Assembly (NCBI RefSeq): GCF_959608125.1
Contig: NZ_CAUHPG010000006.1
Coordinates: forward strand, 1 to 64,000
Length of the DNA stretch: 64,000 bases
Direction of reading: 5' to 3'
Source of the DNA: an uncultured Slackia sp.
GTDB taxonomy: Bacteria; Actinomycetota; Coriobacteriia; Coriobacteriales; Eggerthellaceae
Shown here: positions 37,210 through 45,596 of the stretch, one piece after another
Position numbering within the stretch: position 1 is the first letter of the stretch
Layout: each line of letters starts with the position of its first letter
Made by a program: the position numbers and the translations under genes
The notes under the pieces: model-generated
Databases searched by the model: none
The model's input: only the letters and a program-made list of their open reading frames with translations
What the model was told of the DNA's origin: nothing

Positions 37210-37240
37210 TCGAATAAGTGCAACCGTTGCACTTATTCGA
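37210..37240. repeat. 31-bp perfect palindrome between convergent genes
   Basis: TCGAATAAGTGCAA and TTGCACTTATTCGA flank a CCG centre with 14 of 14 positions paired. It is distinct from the two U-tailed terminators that flank it and is less GC-rich than they are. Function unknown: protein binding site or structured RNA. Confidence 0.5.
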
Positions 37241-37263
37241 ACGAGCCTGATTTTGCACCAGCC

Positions 37264-37297
37264 GAAAACAAACGGAGGACGCGAAACCGCGTCCTCC
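37264..37297 (-). terminator. terminator of the DUF4190 gene
   Basis: GGAGGACGCG (37274-37283) and CGCGTCCTCC (37288-37297) form a 10-bp stem; on the minus strand GTTTGTTTTC follows. Confidence 0.8.
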
Positions 37298-37325
37298 CCC
37301 TTTCGCCCGATTGAGCCCGTATACG

Positions 37326-38738
37326 TTAGAACGTACCGAACATGTAATCGAATTCCTCCTCGGCGGAATCCTCGTCGATAACCCAGGCATCACCCTGCTT
37401 CTTGAAGTCGAATGCCGCGAAATACGTGGTCATTTCGGCAGTGTCGGCCATAGTCTGGCTGAACAGCTCGGCCACCTTCGCCCGGGCATCGGAATCAGAT
37501 GCCGTATCCGCATCGATGGTCTGGCTGTATGCCGCAACGGCGTCGCCGAAGTTCATCAGGAACTGGAACGTATCGCGCTCGGTAGTGTCGACATACACCG
37601 TAGCCATGTCGCCTTCGACGAAAACGCTGTCGATAGAATACGAGAAGTCGGTCAAAGCCCATTCAGCGAACGCAGAGGGGTCGATGCCCATCTCGGCATA
37701 CGTGGCCCCGAAATTCTGCTCGAAAGATTCACCGTATTCTTCGGAAAGCTCGTCCTTGAACTTCGCGTCCTTCGCGACGATACCGTCGAAAAGCACGGTG
37801 ACCTGATCGTATACGGCCTGCTGGTCCTTGTCCATGTCGACCGCGCCGCCCGTCGCCGACCAGCTGGACGAATCGTTCGAAGACGAAACATGCGCAGGCA
37901 CGGAATCGTCGTAATCGGAGCCCATCGTCGAAACCGCACCGAAGCCGATCATCATCACGGCAACCGTGAACACGATCATCAGCACCGAGAATACGATGCC
38001 CAGAATGCCGCAGACCTTGCCGCCCGTGGCCTTGCCGCTGCGGCCGAACATACGCACGGCCTTGCCGGCGAACACGATGGCGACAATGCCCAAGATGATG
38101 CCGACGATCGGAATGAACGAGAACACGATAGCCAAGATGCCGCAGACCAAGGCAACCGTCGCCTTGCTATTGCTCACAGAGGCGTTCGGCGCAGGAGGCG
38201 GCGGATAGGCGCCCATAGGCGCGGCGGCGGGCTGGGGCGTGGGACCGCCCGGCTGCGCGGGGGCTCCCATGGGCTGCGTCGGTGCAGCAGCGGGCGCAGA
38301 TGCAGGAGCAGCGGCGGAACCGGCCACGGGCGCCTGCGGAGCGGCAGGCGCCTTCGGGGCCGGCGGCACAGGCGCCGCGGCAGAAGCCGCAGGCTGGACG
38401 GGAGCGGCGGCCGGATCGACCGGAGCCGTCTTCGGAGCCGCAGGCTGAGCCGGCGCTTCGGCGGGCGCGATCGGAGCCGCATCAGGCGCACTCTTCGGAG
38501 CCGCAGGTTCTGCCGGCCTGTCTGCACGATCCGCAGGAGATTGCGGCGCAGACATGGGAGCCGCCTTCGGGGCGGCAGGGACCTCGACCGGCGCTGCCTT
38601 CGGAGCTGCAGGTTCGGCCGGCTTATCTACGGGATCGCCGGCAAGCTTGCTTTCTTCGGACGCCTGCGCATCGGAAACGGCGGAACGGTCATCGTCGGGA
38701 AAAGGCTGCGGTGCCGTCGGCTTAGTCTTGTCTTCCAT
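37326..38738 (-). CDS. DUF4190 membrane protein with long Pro/Ala-rich N-terminus
   Basis: A 470-residue protein. Residues about 35-190 are a low-complexity tract of repeated PAEPAAPK-, APV- and PQPAAAP-like units, probably extended and cytoplasmic. A DUF4190 domain with two membrane segments follows at about 195-280 (GILAIVFSFIPIVGIILGIVAI and GILGIVFSVLMIVFTVAVMM). The C-terminal 170 residues form an extracytoplasmic domain of unknown type, rich in Asp/Glu. The layout suits an envelope sensor or scaffold, but no function is known. ATG 38738 has AAGGAGG at a good distance. It is monocistronic. Confidence 0.7.
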   Translation of the reverse strand: MEDKTKPTAPQPFPDDDRSAVSDAQASEESKLAGDPVDKPAEPAAPKAAPVEVPAAPKAAPMSAPQSPADRADRPAEPAAPKSAPDAAPIAPAEAPAQPAAPKTAPVDPAAAPVQPAASAAAPVPPAPKAPAAPQAPVAGSAAAPASAPAAAPTQPMGAPAQPGGPTPQPAAAPMGAYPPPPAPNASVSNSKATVALVCGILAIVFSFIPIVGIILGIVAIVFAGKAVRMFGRSGKATGGKVCGILGIVFSVLMIVFTVAVMMIGFGAVSTMGSDYDDSVPAHVSSSNDSSSWSATGGAVDMDKDQQAVYDQVTVLFDGIVAKDAKFKDELSEEYGESFEQNFGATYAEMGIDPSAFAEWALTDFSYSIDSVFVEGDMATVYVDTTERDTFQFLMNFGDAVAAYSQTIDADTASDSDARAKVAELFSQTMADTAEMTTYFAAFDFKKQGDAWVIDEDSAEEEFDYMFGTF

Positions 38739-38951
38739 GGTTCCTCCTTGCGGAACGCGGCGGCGCTTCCCCTGATCGATGCCGCCTTTTTTCGCCCGTA
38801 GTATAGTGAAAAACCCGATGGAAAACCCCTGATTTCCACGATATTTCGGCAGGATACCGTGAACAAAAAAAAATGTCGCGAAAGCGACGTTCGCCAGCAT
38901 CTTTCAGCGTGCGCGGCCGCCTTGCCCGCAGAAACCGCGCACGCTTTCCAT

Positions 38952-38993
38952 TCCGCAAGAAGCCCGTTCGACCTATGCGCGAACGGGCTTCTT
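38952..38993 (-). terminator. terminator overlapping the end of the PQ-loop-like gene
   Basis: AAGAAGCCCGTTCG (38957-38970) and CGAACGGGCTTCTT (38980-38993) form a 14-bp perfect stem. The upper arm encodes the last residues (KKPVR) of the gene that ends at 38973, and the stop codon lies in the loop. Confidence 0.75.
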
Positions 38994-39263
38994 CTCCGCC
39001 GCCTTATCCAACCGCCTATTGCGGAAGTAAACGGCCCAGTTCACACCGAGGCATGCCAGGTTTATGAAATACACCGCCAGAACCCAGCTGATCGAACCCG
39101 CACAGAACTTCGCGCCGATGCCCGCCACGTAGCCCAGCGATATCAGCCCGAGAAACTGCCAGCTGGTGCCCGCCGCCGTACGCGCCTTGAAGTTCTTGTA
39201 CGCATTCATCGGCCACGACAGGCCGAAGCAGATCAGCATGATCGCCTCGAGTATTTCCGCCAT
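38973..39263 (-). CDS. small PQ-loop/SemiSWEET-like membrane protein
   Basis: A 96-residue protein with three hydrophobic segments (about 5-20, 38-58, 62-80). The spacing and the WPMNAYKNFKARTAAGTSW loop resemble the PQ-loop or SemiSWEET half-transporter fold, where two copies form a sugar or metabolite pathway. The match is structural rather than strong. ATG 39263 follows AGGGGGG. The final codons lie within the terminator stem. It appears monocistronic. A related lipid A synthase N-terminal-type small protein is the alternative. Confidence 0.55.
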   Translation of the reverse strand: MAEILEAIMLICFGLSWPMNAYKNFKARTAAGTSWQFLGLISLGYVAGIGAKFCAGSISWVLAVYFINLACLGVNWAVYFRNRRLDKAAEKKPVRA

Positions 39264-39429
39264 CGTCCGTTCCCCCCTTCTTCGCGGCGTTACGCTCGCG
39301 ATTCGAACACAAACTCGAACCATGGTAGCGGGACGAATCGCAACTGCCAAACGATGAAGGACAGAACGGGCTCGAAACGAGGCGCATCCACAGGAACAGC
39401 GCGGCCTCGAAACGCCCTGGAAACAAGAT

Positions 39430-39455
39430 GCGAAAAGCGGGCCCGAAGGCCCGCT
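39430..39455 (-). terminator. terminator of the flavin reductase gene
   Basis: AGCGGGCC (39436-39443) and GGCCCGCT (39448-39455) form an 8-bp stem with a CGAA-type loop; the minus-strand exit is TTTTCG. It lies about 107 bases past the stop codon at 39562. Confidence 0.65.
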
Positions 39456-39561
39456 AGAGATAAGAACGCCGCATGAGGGGAGGGAGGGGCGGCGTTACGA
39501 GAGTTGTCCGCTTCGAGAAAACGTGGATCGTCGTCGCGTCAAATGGCGCGACGACGCGAAC

Positions 39562-41289
39562 CTACATGGCGGCGACGACCTTCACCACATGAAGGGCCTC
39601 GGTCATCGTGCGGCCGCAAGCAAAACCGTGCAGCTGGTCGGGATAATTTCCGCTGAACACGCTGCCCGAGCAGTCGCCCACGGCGAAAAGGCCGTCGATG
39701 ACGTGACCCTCCGTGTCGAGCGCCTGGCAATCGCTGTTGATGCGAATGCCGTCGATGGTGGTCAGCAGCGTGCCGCCCAGCGTGGCGCCGAAGAACGGCG
39801 GCGTACGAAGCTCGGAAAGGCGATAGGATTCCTTGAAGAAATCGGTATCTTCCTGAGCGTCGTAAAGCTCGTTGTAGCGTTCGCACGTGGCCAAGAAGGT
39901 CTTTTTCGCCTCGGCATCGAATCCCAGCTTATCGGCGAGTTCGTCGAGCGTGTCGGCCTTCTGCAGGCGGCCGTCTTCGAGCTGCTTCTGGAAGTATCCG
40001 TCCAGATCGTAGGATCCGTCCTCCTTCTTGAACGCCAGCACGCCCATACGAGTGCCGGCCGAGCAGCCCAGCGTGTGGAAGCGCTGCACGTCTTCACCGA
40101 AGTTGCCGTCCCATACCGAAATATAGGTGCCGTTAGGCTGCTGGGCGGCGGCGTGCGGAAGGTAGTCGTAATCGGCCGACTCGTTGGCGAAGCGCTCGCC
40201 TGCCATGTTCACTTTCAGGAACGGCTGCGTACCGGGGTTGAACTGGCCGTTGCCTGGGAACTGCGGGTCGCCGGCTTCGATGCTCTCAGGCGTATAGCCG
40301 GCCGGGGTTCCAGGAGCCACCAGGCCGCGGTCGAAGATCATCGTGGCGCTGGTAAGGTCCTTGGCGGCGCCTGCCCACATGGCGGCTTTGATGCCCATGC
40401 CTTTGTTGTTCTGGTTATAGCCCAGAGCCGTCACGCTTTTCGCCGTAACGGGAGACAGCGCCTCCACCATGGCGGGATTGGCCGCATAGCCGCCGGTGGC
40501 GAGCATGACGCCCTTCTTGGCATTGACCTGGACGTATCCGTTATCGGTTTCAAAGATGGCTCCGGTCACCCGACCGCCCTCTTCACGCACCAGCTTCGCC
40601 AGAAGATGACCGTAGGAAACCTCGTAACCCGCTTCGTTGATATGCTTCTCGAACAAGACGTTGCGCTCTTCGATGCCGTCGCGGCCTCCGTCCTTGTTGC
40701 CGTAATGATGCTCGAACGGAGGCGTATAGAACGACGTGCCGCCCATGCCGCCCGGCATATCGTTCTCATCGGCGATGACCACGGCGCCGGACGCGCTCAT
40801 GATGCCGTCGACGAACGCGAACATATCGCCGGATTCGTCCATCCACATCTTGATGAGGCGCTGGTCGCAATTGCCCGACGAATAACGGATGATCTCGCCC
40901 ATAAGACGCTGGCGATCGACGGGCTCGCGATCGGCGAACGGAGGCGTGTCGAGCGCCGCGAACCAGTGGCGGGTCGCTCCGACCTGCGTGCCGCCTTCGC
41001 ACACCATGAAGTCGATTCCCTGATCGGCCGCATAAGCAGCCGCGGCCATGCCGCCGTTGCCGGCGCCCACGATCAACAAGTCGCATTCTTTGGTTTCTGC
41101 GATGTCGGAAATTTCAGGCGCCTCTCCCAACCAATCGAGCGCGCCGCCCGGCGCCTGTTCGCCCTGAGCCGCTGCGGCCTTCGTATCCTCGGCCTTCGAC
41201 GGGGCGCATCCCGCAAGTCCCGCAGCCGCCAGCGCCCCGACGCCCGCCATGCCCGCCAGGAAACCGCGACGAGATACTTCTGCTGTCAT
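39562..41289 (-). CDS. Tat-exported FAD-dependent reductase (fumarate/urocanate reductase-like)
   Basis: A 575-residue FAD_binding_2 protein of the fumarate reductase flavoprotein superfamily. It begins with a twin-arginine signal (SRRGFLAGMAG) that ends in a lipobox-like LAGC near residue 29, so it is probably an exported lipoprotein. The FAD Rossmann motif LLIVGAGNGGMAAAAYA lies near 72-90; the closing FAD site is VGDCSGSVFSGNYPDQLHG near 545. No CxxCH heme motifs or FMN domain are present, so electrons must come from a separate carrier. Eggerthellaceae have many such reductases for diet- or host-derived substrates. Start ATG 41289 follows AAGGAGG. It is divergent from a membrane LuxR regulator. 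Confidence 0.85.
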   Translation of the reverse strand: MTAEVSRRGFLAGMAGVGALAAAGLAGCAPSKAEDTKAAAAQGEQAPGGALDWLGEAPEISDIAETKECDLLIVGAGNGGMAAAAYAADQGIDFMVCEGGTQVGATRHWFAALDTPPFADREPVDRQRLMGEIIRYSSGNCDQRLIKMWMDESGDMFAFVDGIMSASGAVVIADENDMPGGMGGTSFYTPPFEHHYGNKDGGRDGIEERNVLFEKHINEAGYEVSYGHLLAKLVREEGGRVTGAIFETDNGYVQVNAKKGVMLATGGYAANPAMVEALSPVTAKSVTALGYNQNNKGMGIKAAMWAGAAKDLTSATMIFDRGLVAPGTPAGYTPESIEAGDPQFPGNGQFNPGTQPFLKVNMAGERFANESADYDYLPHAAAQQPNGTYISVWDGNFGEDVQRFHTLGCSAGTRMGVLAFKKEDGSYDLDGYFQKQLEDGRLQKADTLDELADKLGFDAEAKKTFLATCERYNELYDAQEDTDFFKESYRLSELRTPPFFGATLGGTLLTTIDGIRINSDCQALDTEGHVIDGLFAVGDCSGSVFSGNYPDQLHGFACGRTMTEALHVVKVVAAM

Positions 41290-41404
41290 ACCGAATCCCT
41301 CCTTGATGTTCTTCACCGCAACGGCGAGGCGGTCCTTGCACCCGCCCTCGAACGCCGCCGCGAAACTGCTTCCACCCTAAGCGCCGACACGGGCGCCGTC
41401 ACTT

Positions 41405-41469
41405 CCCCCGCCAGGGGCATTCTTGGAGAAATCCCAGGTAAATCACGTCACCCCCGCAGGGGTATCTTG
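41405..41469. promoter_or_regulatory. direct repeat between flavin reductase and LuxR gene
   Basis: CCCCCGCCAGGGGCATTCTTG (41405-41425, given with its G-block) recurs as CCCCCGCAGGGGTATCTTG at 41451-41469. The centres are about 45 bases apart, and each copy contains a CCCC..GGGG inverted core. They sit in the divergent promoter region, as expected for operators of the adjacent LuxR-type activator. Confidence 0.5.
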
Positions 41470-41546
41470 CCTGAAACACCGATCGAACCCCTGTCGAAGG
41501 CGCGAAAACAAATACAATGGGCATCGGACAACAGGAGGGGGTATCC

Positions 41547-42989
41547 ATGCATACCATCAGGGGAAAGCGGGCGTTCGCGTGCGCCCTTGCCGCCGTCGCG
41601 CTCATGGGCGTATACGGCTGGGTTCAAAACAGCGTGCTGTTTCCGCGCTTCGCGGAATTCTTTCCTATCGGAAGGGAGATCGATACGGCCGCACGAGCGT
41701 TGCTCTATATAGGCGTGGCCGTGGTGGCGAGCAAACGCCCCGATCTGCTCGACGCGAAAACCATCGCGGCCGTAAGCGTGGTGGCGACGGCAAGCGCGAC
41801 GGCGCTGCTCTACGCCTCCGTCGTTCTGCAATCGATTGCAATGGCCGCGGCGGGCGTCCTGTTCTTCGAGCTGGGACATATCTGGACCGTCGTCTTCTAC
41901 GGCCTTGCTATCTGCCTTTTGCCCACGTCGCGCCATACCGCGCTAGCCGCAGCGTTCGGCATCGCCGCGAGCGATCTGGTCGAACAGCTGATCGGCGTTC
42001 TATCGCTCGAGGCAGGATTGGCGGCCATGGCGGCGCTTCCTCTTGCAGCGCTCGCTCTGTCGTGGACGCCGGCGTCGGAATTCATGACGCGCATGCAACA
42101 CGCATCGGCGCCCTCCGACCTCGAAATATCTCATCCGCGCGCGTTCCTCAAGCCCACCAATGCGCTTTTCGCCTGCATTCTGGTGTTCAGCATCGCCTCG
42201 GGTTATGCGCTCACGTTCAACGAAGTGGGCAACGCGCCCAATACCAGCCCCATTGAATGGGCGGTGCTTTTCGCCGTCGCCGTGACGATAGCGCTCACGC
42301 GCAAGCCGGGCGGCGAAGACGCGCTCTTCTCGTTTTCGGTGCTGCTGGTTATCGCAGGTTTCCTCGCGGCGCCGTTCGCATTCGGAAACGATACTGCGGC
42401 GGCCAACGCCTTGCTGCGCATCGGCCGGAACTGCTTCGACATTCTGCTTTGGATGACCGTCGCAGCGATCGGAAAGCAGAACCCCTTCGCGCTCATGATA
42501 GCCCTGGGCCTGGCCAACGCCGCACGCGCCCTGGGCACCATCGCCGGCGCCGTGGCAGGGCATACCGTCAATGACGTGGTTCCCCTGGGCGGCCAAGAAG
42601 CCCAAGCCATCACCGCCTGCGTTCTATTCGTGTTCGTCGCCTTCCTCTGGCTGGGCTTCAGGGGCTTCAGCTTCGAGCGAACCATCAACGCCGTCGAAAC
42701 CCCTTGCGTCTCCGCGCGCGAAGAAAACCGCGAAGAATCGTTCGAAGACAAGTGCATGGCGATCGGCAAGGCACACGGGCTGACCGAGCGCGAGAACGAG
42801 ATCTTCCTCTGCATGGCTCGCGGTCGCAACGTGGGATTCATCCAGGAGCATTTCGTCATATCGCGCAATACCGTGAAGACGCACGTGAAGCGCATCTACA
42901 AGAAGCTCGACGTGCATTCGCAGCAAGAACTTATCGATCTGGCCGAAAGCGGCGAAAACGACGAGGGCCGACACGTGGCTTCGCAATAG
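41547..42989 (+). CDS. LuxR-type regulator with polytopic membrane N-terminus
   Basis: A 480-residue protein. About residues 1-380 hold ten to twelve hydrophobic segments. A charged linker and a C-terminal LuxR helix-turn-helix at about 410-470 follow (LTERENEIFLCMARG, FVISRNTVKTHVKRIYKKL). This architecture is common in Eggerthellaceae, where the genes lie next to the reductase or transporter they are thought to control, presumably sensing a ligand in the membrane. Start ATG 41547 has AGGAGGGGG. The direct repeats upstream are its likely binding sites. Signal unknown. Confidence 0.85.
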   Translation: MHTIRGKRAFACALAAVALMGVYGWVQNSVLFPRFAEFFPIGREIDTAARALLYIGVAVVASKRPDLLDAKTIAAVSVVATASATALLYASVVLQSIAMAAAGVLFFELGHIWTVVFYGLAICLLPTSRHTALAAAFGIAASDLVEQLIGVLSLEAGLAAMAALPLAALALSWTPASEFMTRMQHASAPSDLEISHPRAFLKPTNALFACILVFSIASGYALTFNEVGNAPNTSPIEWAVLFAVAVTIALTRKPGGEDALFSFSVLLVIAGFLAAPFAFGNDTAAANALLRIGRNCFDILLWMTVAAIGKQNPFALMIALGLANAARALGTIAGAVAGHTVNDVVPLGGQEAQAITACVLFVFVAFLWLGFRGFSFERTINAVETPCVSAREENREESFEDKCMAIGKAHGLTERENEIFLCMARGRNVGFIQEHFVISRNTVKTHVKRIYKKLDVHSQQELIDLAESGENDEGRHVASQ

Positions 42990-43000
42990 ACCGCGGCGTC

Positions 43001-43026
43001 AGGGTCGTCGGGGCGTGCACGACCCT
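43001..43026. terminator. hairpin between convergent LuxR and thioesterase genes
   Basis: AGGGTCGT (43001-43008) and ACGACCCT (43019-43026) form an 8-bp stem located between the two stop codons. There is no U tract on either strand. Confidence 0.35.
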
Positions 43027-43029
43027 CGC

Positions 43030-43461
43030 CTAGCGGCGTTTCCTGAATCCGGTCACGTTCATGCGGGCCACCGGATTGCCGGCGGAATCGGATACGTCGA
43101 CGCGGGCGAAGCACAGGGTCCGGCCGTCCTTTTCGACGCGGCATTCCGCCACAAGCGCGCCCGTCTTCGGAGCGCCGAGAAAATCGATGTTGCAGTTCGT
43201 AGACACCGTAGGAGCCCGCCCGATATTCGACGCGACGGCGAACGCGAAGTCGGCCATCGTGAACGAAACGCCGCCCATCAGCGAGCCCATGCCGTTAAGA
43301 TGGCGCTCTTCCATCTTAAGTCCGACACGAGCATACCCGGGGCGCGCCTCTTCGATAACGGCGCCGCAAGCCACGGTGGCATAGCGATCGTTCGCGAAAA
43401 ACGCTCGTACCTCATCGAGCGTGGCATCCCCAGCCACCAGCGGTTTCACTTCAACGTCCAT
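43030..43461 (-). CDS. PaaI-type hotdog thioesterase
   Basis: A 143-residue hotdog-fold protein. The PaaI/DUF4442 pattern is seen in EERHLNGMGSLMGGVSFTMADFAFAVAS at about 50-78 and the strand GALVAECRVEKDGRTLCFARVDV near 105. The Asp in TMADFAF is the candidate catalytic or base residue. Such enzymes hydrolyse acyl-CoA esters, often phenylacetyl- or hydroxybenzoyl-CoA. ATG 43461 follows AGGAT; longer N-terminal extension is not supported by homology. Confidence 0.8.
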   Translation of the reverse strand: MDVEVKPLVAGDATLDEVRAFFANDRYATVACGAVIEEARPGYARVGLKMEERHLNGMGSLMGGVSFTMADFAFAVASNIGRAPTVSTNCNIDFLGAPKTGALVAECRVEKDGRTLCFARVDVSDSAGNPVARMNVTGFRKRR

Positions 43462-43879
43462 TAAAATCGCATCCTCTCCGTCGTTTCCTGCGGCAATGAT
43501 ATACCGTGTTGCACAGGCGCAGAAAGTCATCGCCACGTCTTTTCTATTGCGCTGGCCGCTAGCTGGAATCCATCGCTTTTCCTTCTTGGTTGCGATGACA
43601 GGCAGCCCGAAAACCTTCGCGACGTCGCTCTGGCGCGATTTTCTGCACATTTTTTGCAGTAGGCGGTCTTTTCGGAAACTTCCAGCTTTCAAGAAGGCAG
43701 AGAAACCCCAGCTCAACGAAATCGACAAGCCTGATCGTCGCTTCGATACCCATCGTAAAGGGTCGATTCGGGGTCCGCATCGACCGCCAACTGCATTTTT
43801 CTTGCAACTTTTCGGGAAATCGGAGCATCGGCGAACGAATCTTGCGCACTTCATACGTCAGCGCGCAACCCTCGCGCAA
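43462..43879. other. intergenic stretch, no gene recognised
   Basis: About 420 bases between the thioesterase start and the terminator of the permease gene. Codon use is poor in all frames and no ribosome site fits. It presumably holds the thioesterase promoter; no strong repeat was found. Confidence 0.35.
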
Positions 43880-43916
43880 CTGAAGCAAAACGGCCCCCGC
43901 CATTCAGCGAGGGCCG
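43880..43916 (-). terminator. terminator of the first amino acid permease gene
   Basis: CGGCCCCCGC (43891-43900) and GCGAGGGCCG (43907-43916) form a 10-bp stem with one mismatch; the minus-strand exit is TTTTGCTTC. Confidence 0.7.
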
Positions 43917-43951
43917 CAGAAATCACGCGCCATGCAAACAGGGGGCGTCAG

Positions 43952-45352
43952 TTACACATCCAGATGCTTGAATGCCTCGGGAACTTCCTTGAAGCCCTTC
44001 GATTTCACCACCAGGATAATAAAGCCGATGACGAACCAGGTGATGCCCATGATGTAGGTTATCGGCTGGAAGCCGGTGAACACGTAGGCCAGGATGATGA
44101 TGCCGATCCAGGGGCAAATCAGGTACTTGACCCAGTCGCCGAAGGTCTTGCGCTTGCCTTCCTTGATGAAGAAGAACCAGAACACCGAGAAGTTCAGCAT
44201 GATGAACGAAGCAAGAGCGCCGAAGTTGACCAGCGTGGCCAGGTCGGCCATGCCCAGAACAGCGACCAACACCAAGGCGACGGCGCCGATGAACAGCGAA
44301 CCGACCCACGGAGTCTTGTACTTGGGATGCACCTTGCCGAAGATGCTCGGAATAACCTTGTCGCGGCCCATGGAGTACAGCAGACGCGAGGCGGCGAGCT
44401 GAGCATTCATGATGTTGGCGATGCCGACGGCCACGATGTTGATGACCAACATGATGTTCATGAAGATATTGCCGCCGATGAGCTGGCAACCATAGAAGAA
44501 CGCGTTATTGGCGTGCTCCTCGCTCCAAGAAGCCCAGTCAGGCTGGATGAGGGATGCGATATAGGTCTGAACGGCAAAGCAGACGATGATGATGCCGAGG
44601 GCGATAAGGATGCCGCGACCGATATTCTTCTCGGGATGCTCGGTCTCTTCGGCGAGCGTGGAAATGCCATCGAATCCGAGGAAGTTCAGGGCCGCGATGG
44701 AAATGCCCGCGGCAAGGAAGTTGAACGTGACCTTCTCGGGCTGCCAGACCGGATCCATATTGAATTCGCCGGCGCCGCCGCCGCCCATGATGAAGTTGCA
44801 GCCGAGCGCCACGAAGGCGATGACGGCGATGATTTCGACGGCGAAGATGACGAAGTCGATGCCTCGAGTGAGCGAAACGCCGCGAATGTTCACGAACGTG
44901 TTGAACGCGATGAACACGATGATCCACAGCCACCAAGGGCTATTGGGAACGAGCATGGTGCCCCAGTTGGCCACCATGGTGTAGAGCAATGCCGGCGTGA
45001 TGCAGTAATCGAGAAGGATCAGCCAACCGGACATGAATCCCGCATGAGGATTCAGGCCGCGCTGCACGTACGAATACACCGAACCCGCGATGGGAAAACG
45101 GCGGCTCATGCGTACATAGCTCAAAGCCGTGAAGCCGATCGCCACGAAGCCCACCAAGTAAACCAGGGTAGACATGCCCAGACCCTGCTGCTGCACCAGG
45201 CCCCAGATGGAGTGCGGGGCGATGATGACCATGAACAGAACGCCGTACAGAACGACGTCCCAAAGACCCATGCCGCGGCGCAATTCCTGCTTGTAGCCGA
45301 ATTGCTCAAGCGACGCGTTCGCGCCCTTGGCCTTTGCTTCGGTTTCCGCCAT
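43952..45352 (-). CDS. APC family amino acid permease
   Basis: A 466-residue amino acid-polyamine-organocation transporter with twelve expected membrane segments. IIAPHSIWGLVQQ near 45, FPIAGSVYSYVQRGLNPHAGFMSGW near 85-110 and FLGFDGISTLAEETEHPEKNIGRG near 228-252 are typical APC helices 1, 3 and 6 with the loop that follows. It is close to the putrescine/amino acid importer subgroup. ATG 45352 follows AGAGGTG. The acetamidase-type gene lies upstream on the same strand with a 15-bp hairpin between them, so coupled uptake and amide hydrolysis is possible. Substrate unknown. Confidence 0.87.
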   Translation of the reverse strand: MAETEAKAKGANASLEQFGYKQELRRGMGLWDVVLYGVLFMVIIAPHSIWGLVQQQGLGMSTLVYLVGFVAIGFTALSYVRMSRRFPIAGSVYSYVQRGLNPHAGFMSGWLILLDYCITPALLYTMVANWGTMLVPNSPWWLWIIVFIAFNTFVNIRGVSLTRGIDFVIFAVEIIAVIAFVALGCNFIMGGGGAGEFNMDPVWQPEKVTFNFLAAGISIAALNFLGFDGISTLAEETEHPEKNIGRGILIALGIIIVCFAVQTYIASLIQPDWASWSEEHANNAFFYGCQLIGGNIFMNIMLVINIVAVGIANIMNAQLAASRLLYSMGRDKVIPSIFGKVHPKYKTPWVGSLFIGAVALVLVAVLGMADLATLVNFGALASFIMLNFSVFWFFFIKEGKRKTFGDWVKYLICPWIGIIILAYVFTGFQPITYIMGITWFVIGFIILVVKSKGFKEVPEAFKHLDV

Positions 45353-45395
45353 TTGACACCTCTTTCGTTTCCGAAGGTATATTTCCATCAGGCGC

Positions 45396-45436
45396 GATCG
45401 AAGCCGGATGCCGTGCATGGCCATCCGGCTTCGATC
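45396..45436. other. 15-bp hairpin between acetamidase and permease genes
   Basis: GATCGAAGCCGGATG (45396-45410) and CATCCGGCTTCGATC (45422-45436) pair perfectly around an 11-base loop. On the minus strand no U tract follows. It could slow or end read-through from the acetamidase gene or be a processing or protection element in the permease 5' leader. Confidence 0.5.
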
Positions 45437-45596
45437 TTGTCTGATTTGTCGATGTTGTGAAGTTTAGCACTGCATCATGCTAAAGCAGACCAGGAAACGG
45501 CAGGTAAACGGCCCCGAAGAACCCCAGGCGGCAAACGGCTTTCCAGGGGCGGCAAACGGAAGCCGCGCCGCCCCTTTCAACCGAGCGAGAAGCCGC

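Noticed and set aside
43421..45460. 679-codon plus-strand open frame opposite the first permease
   Set aside because: Shadow of the permease in another frame; no family signature.
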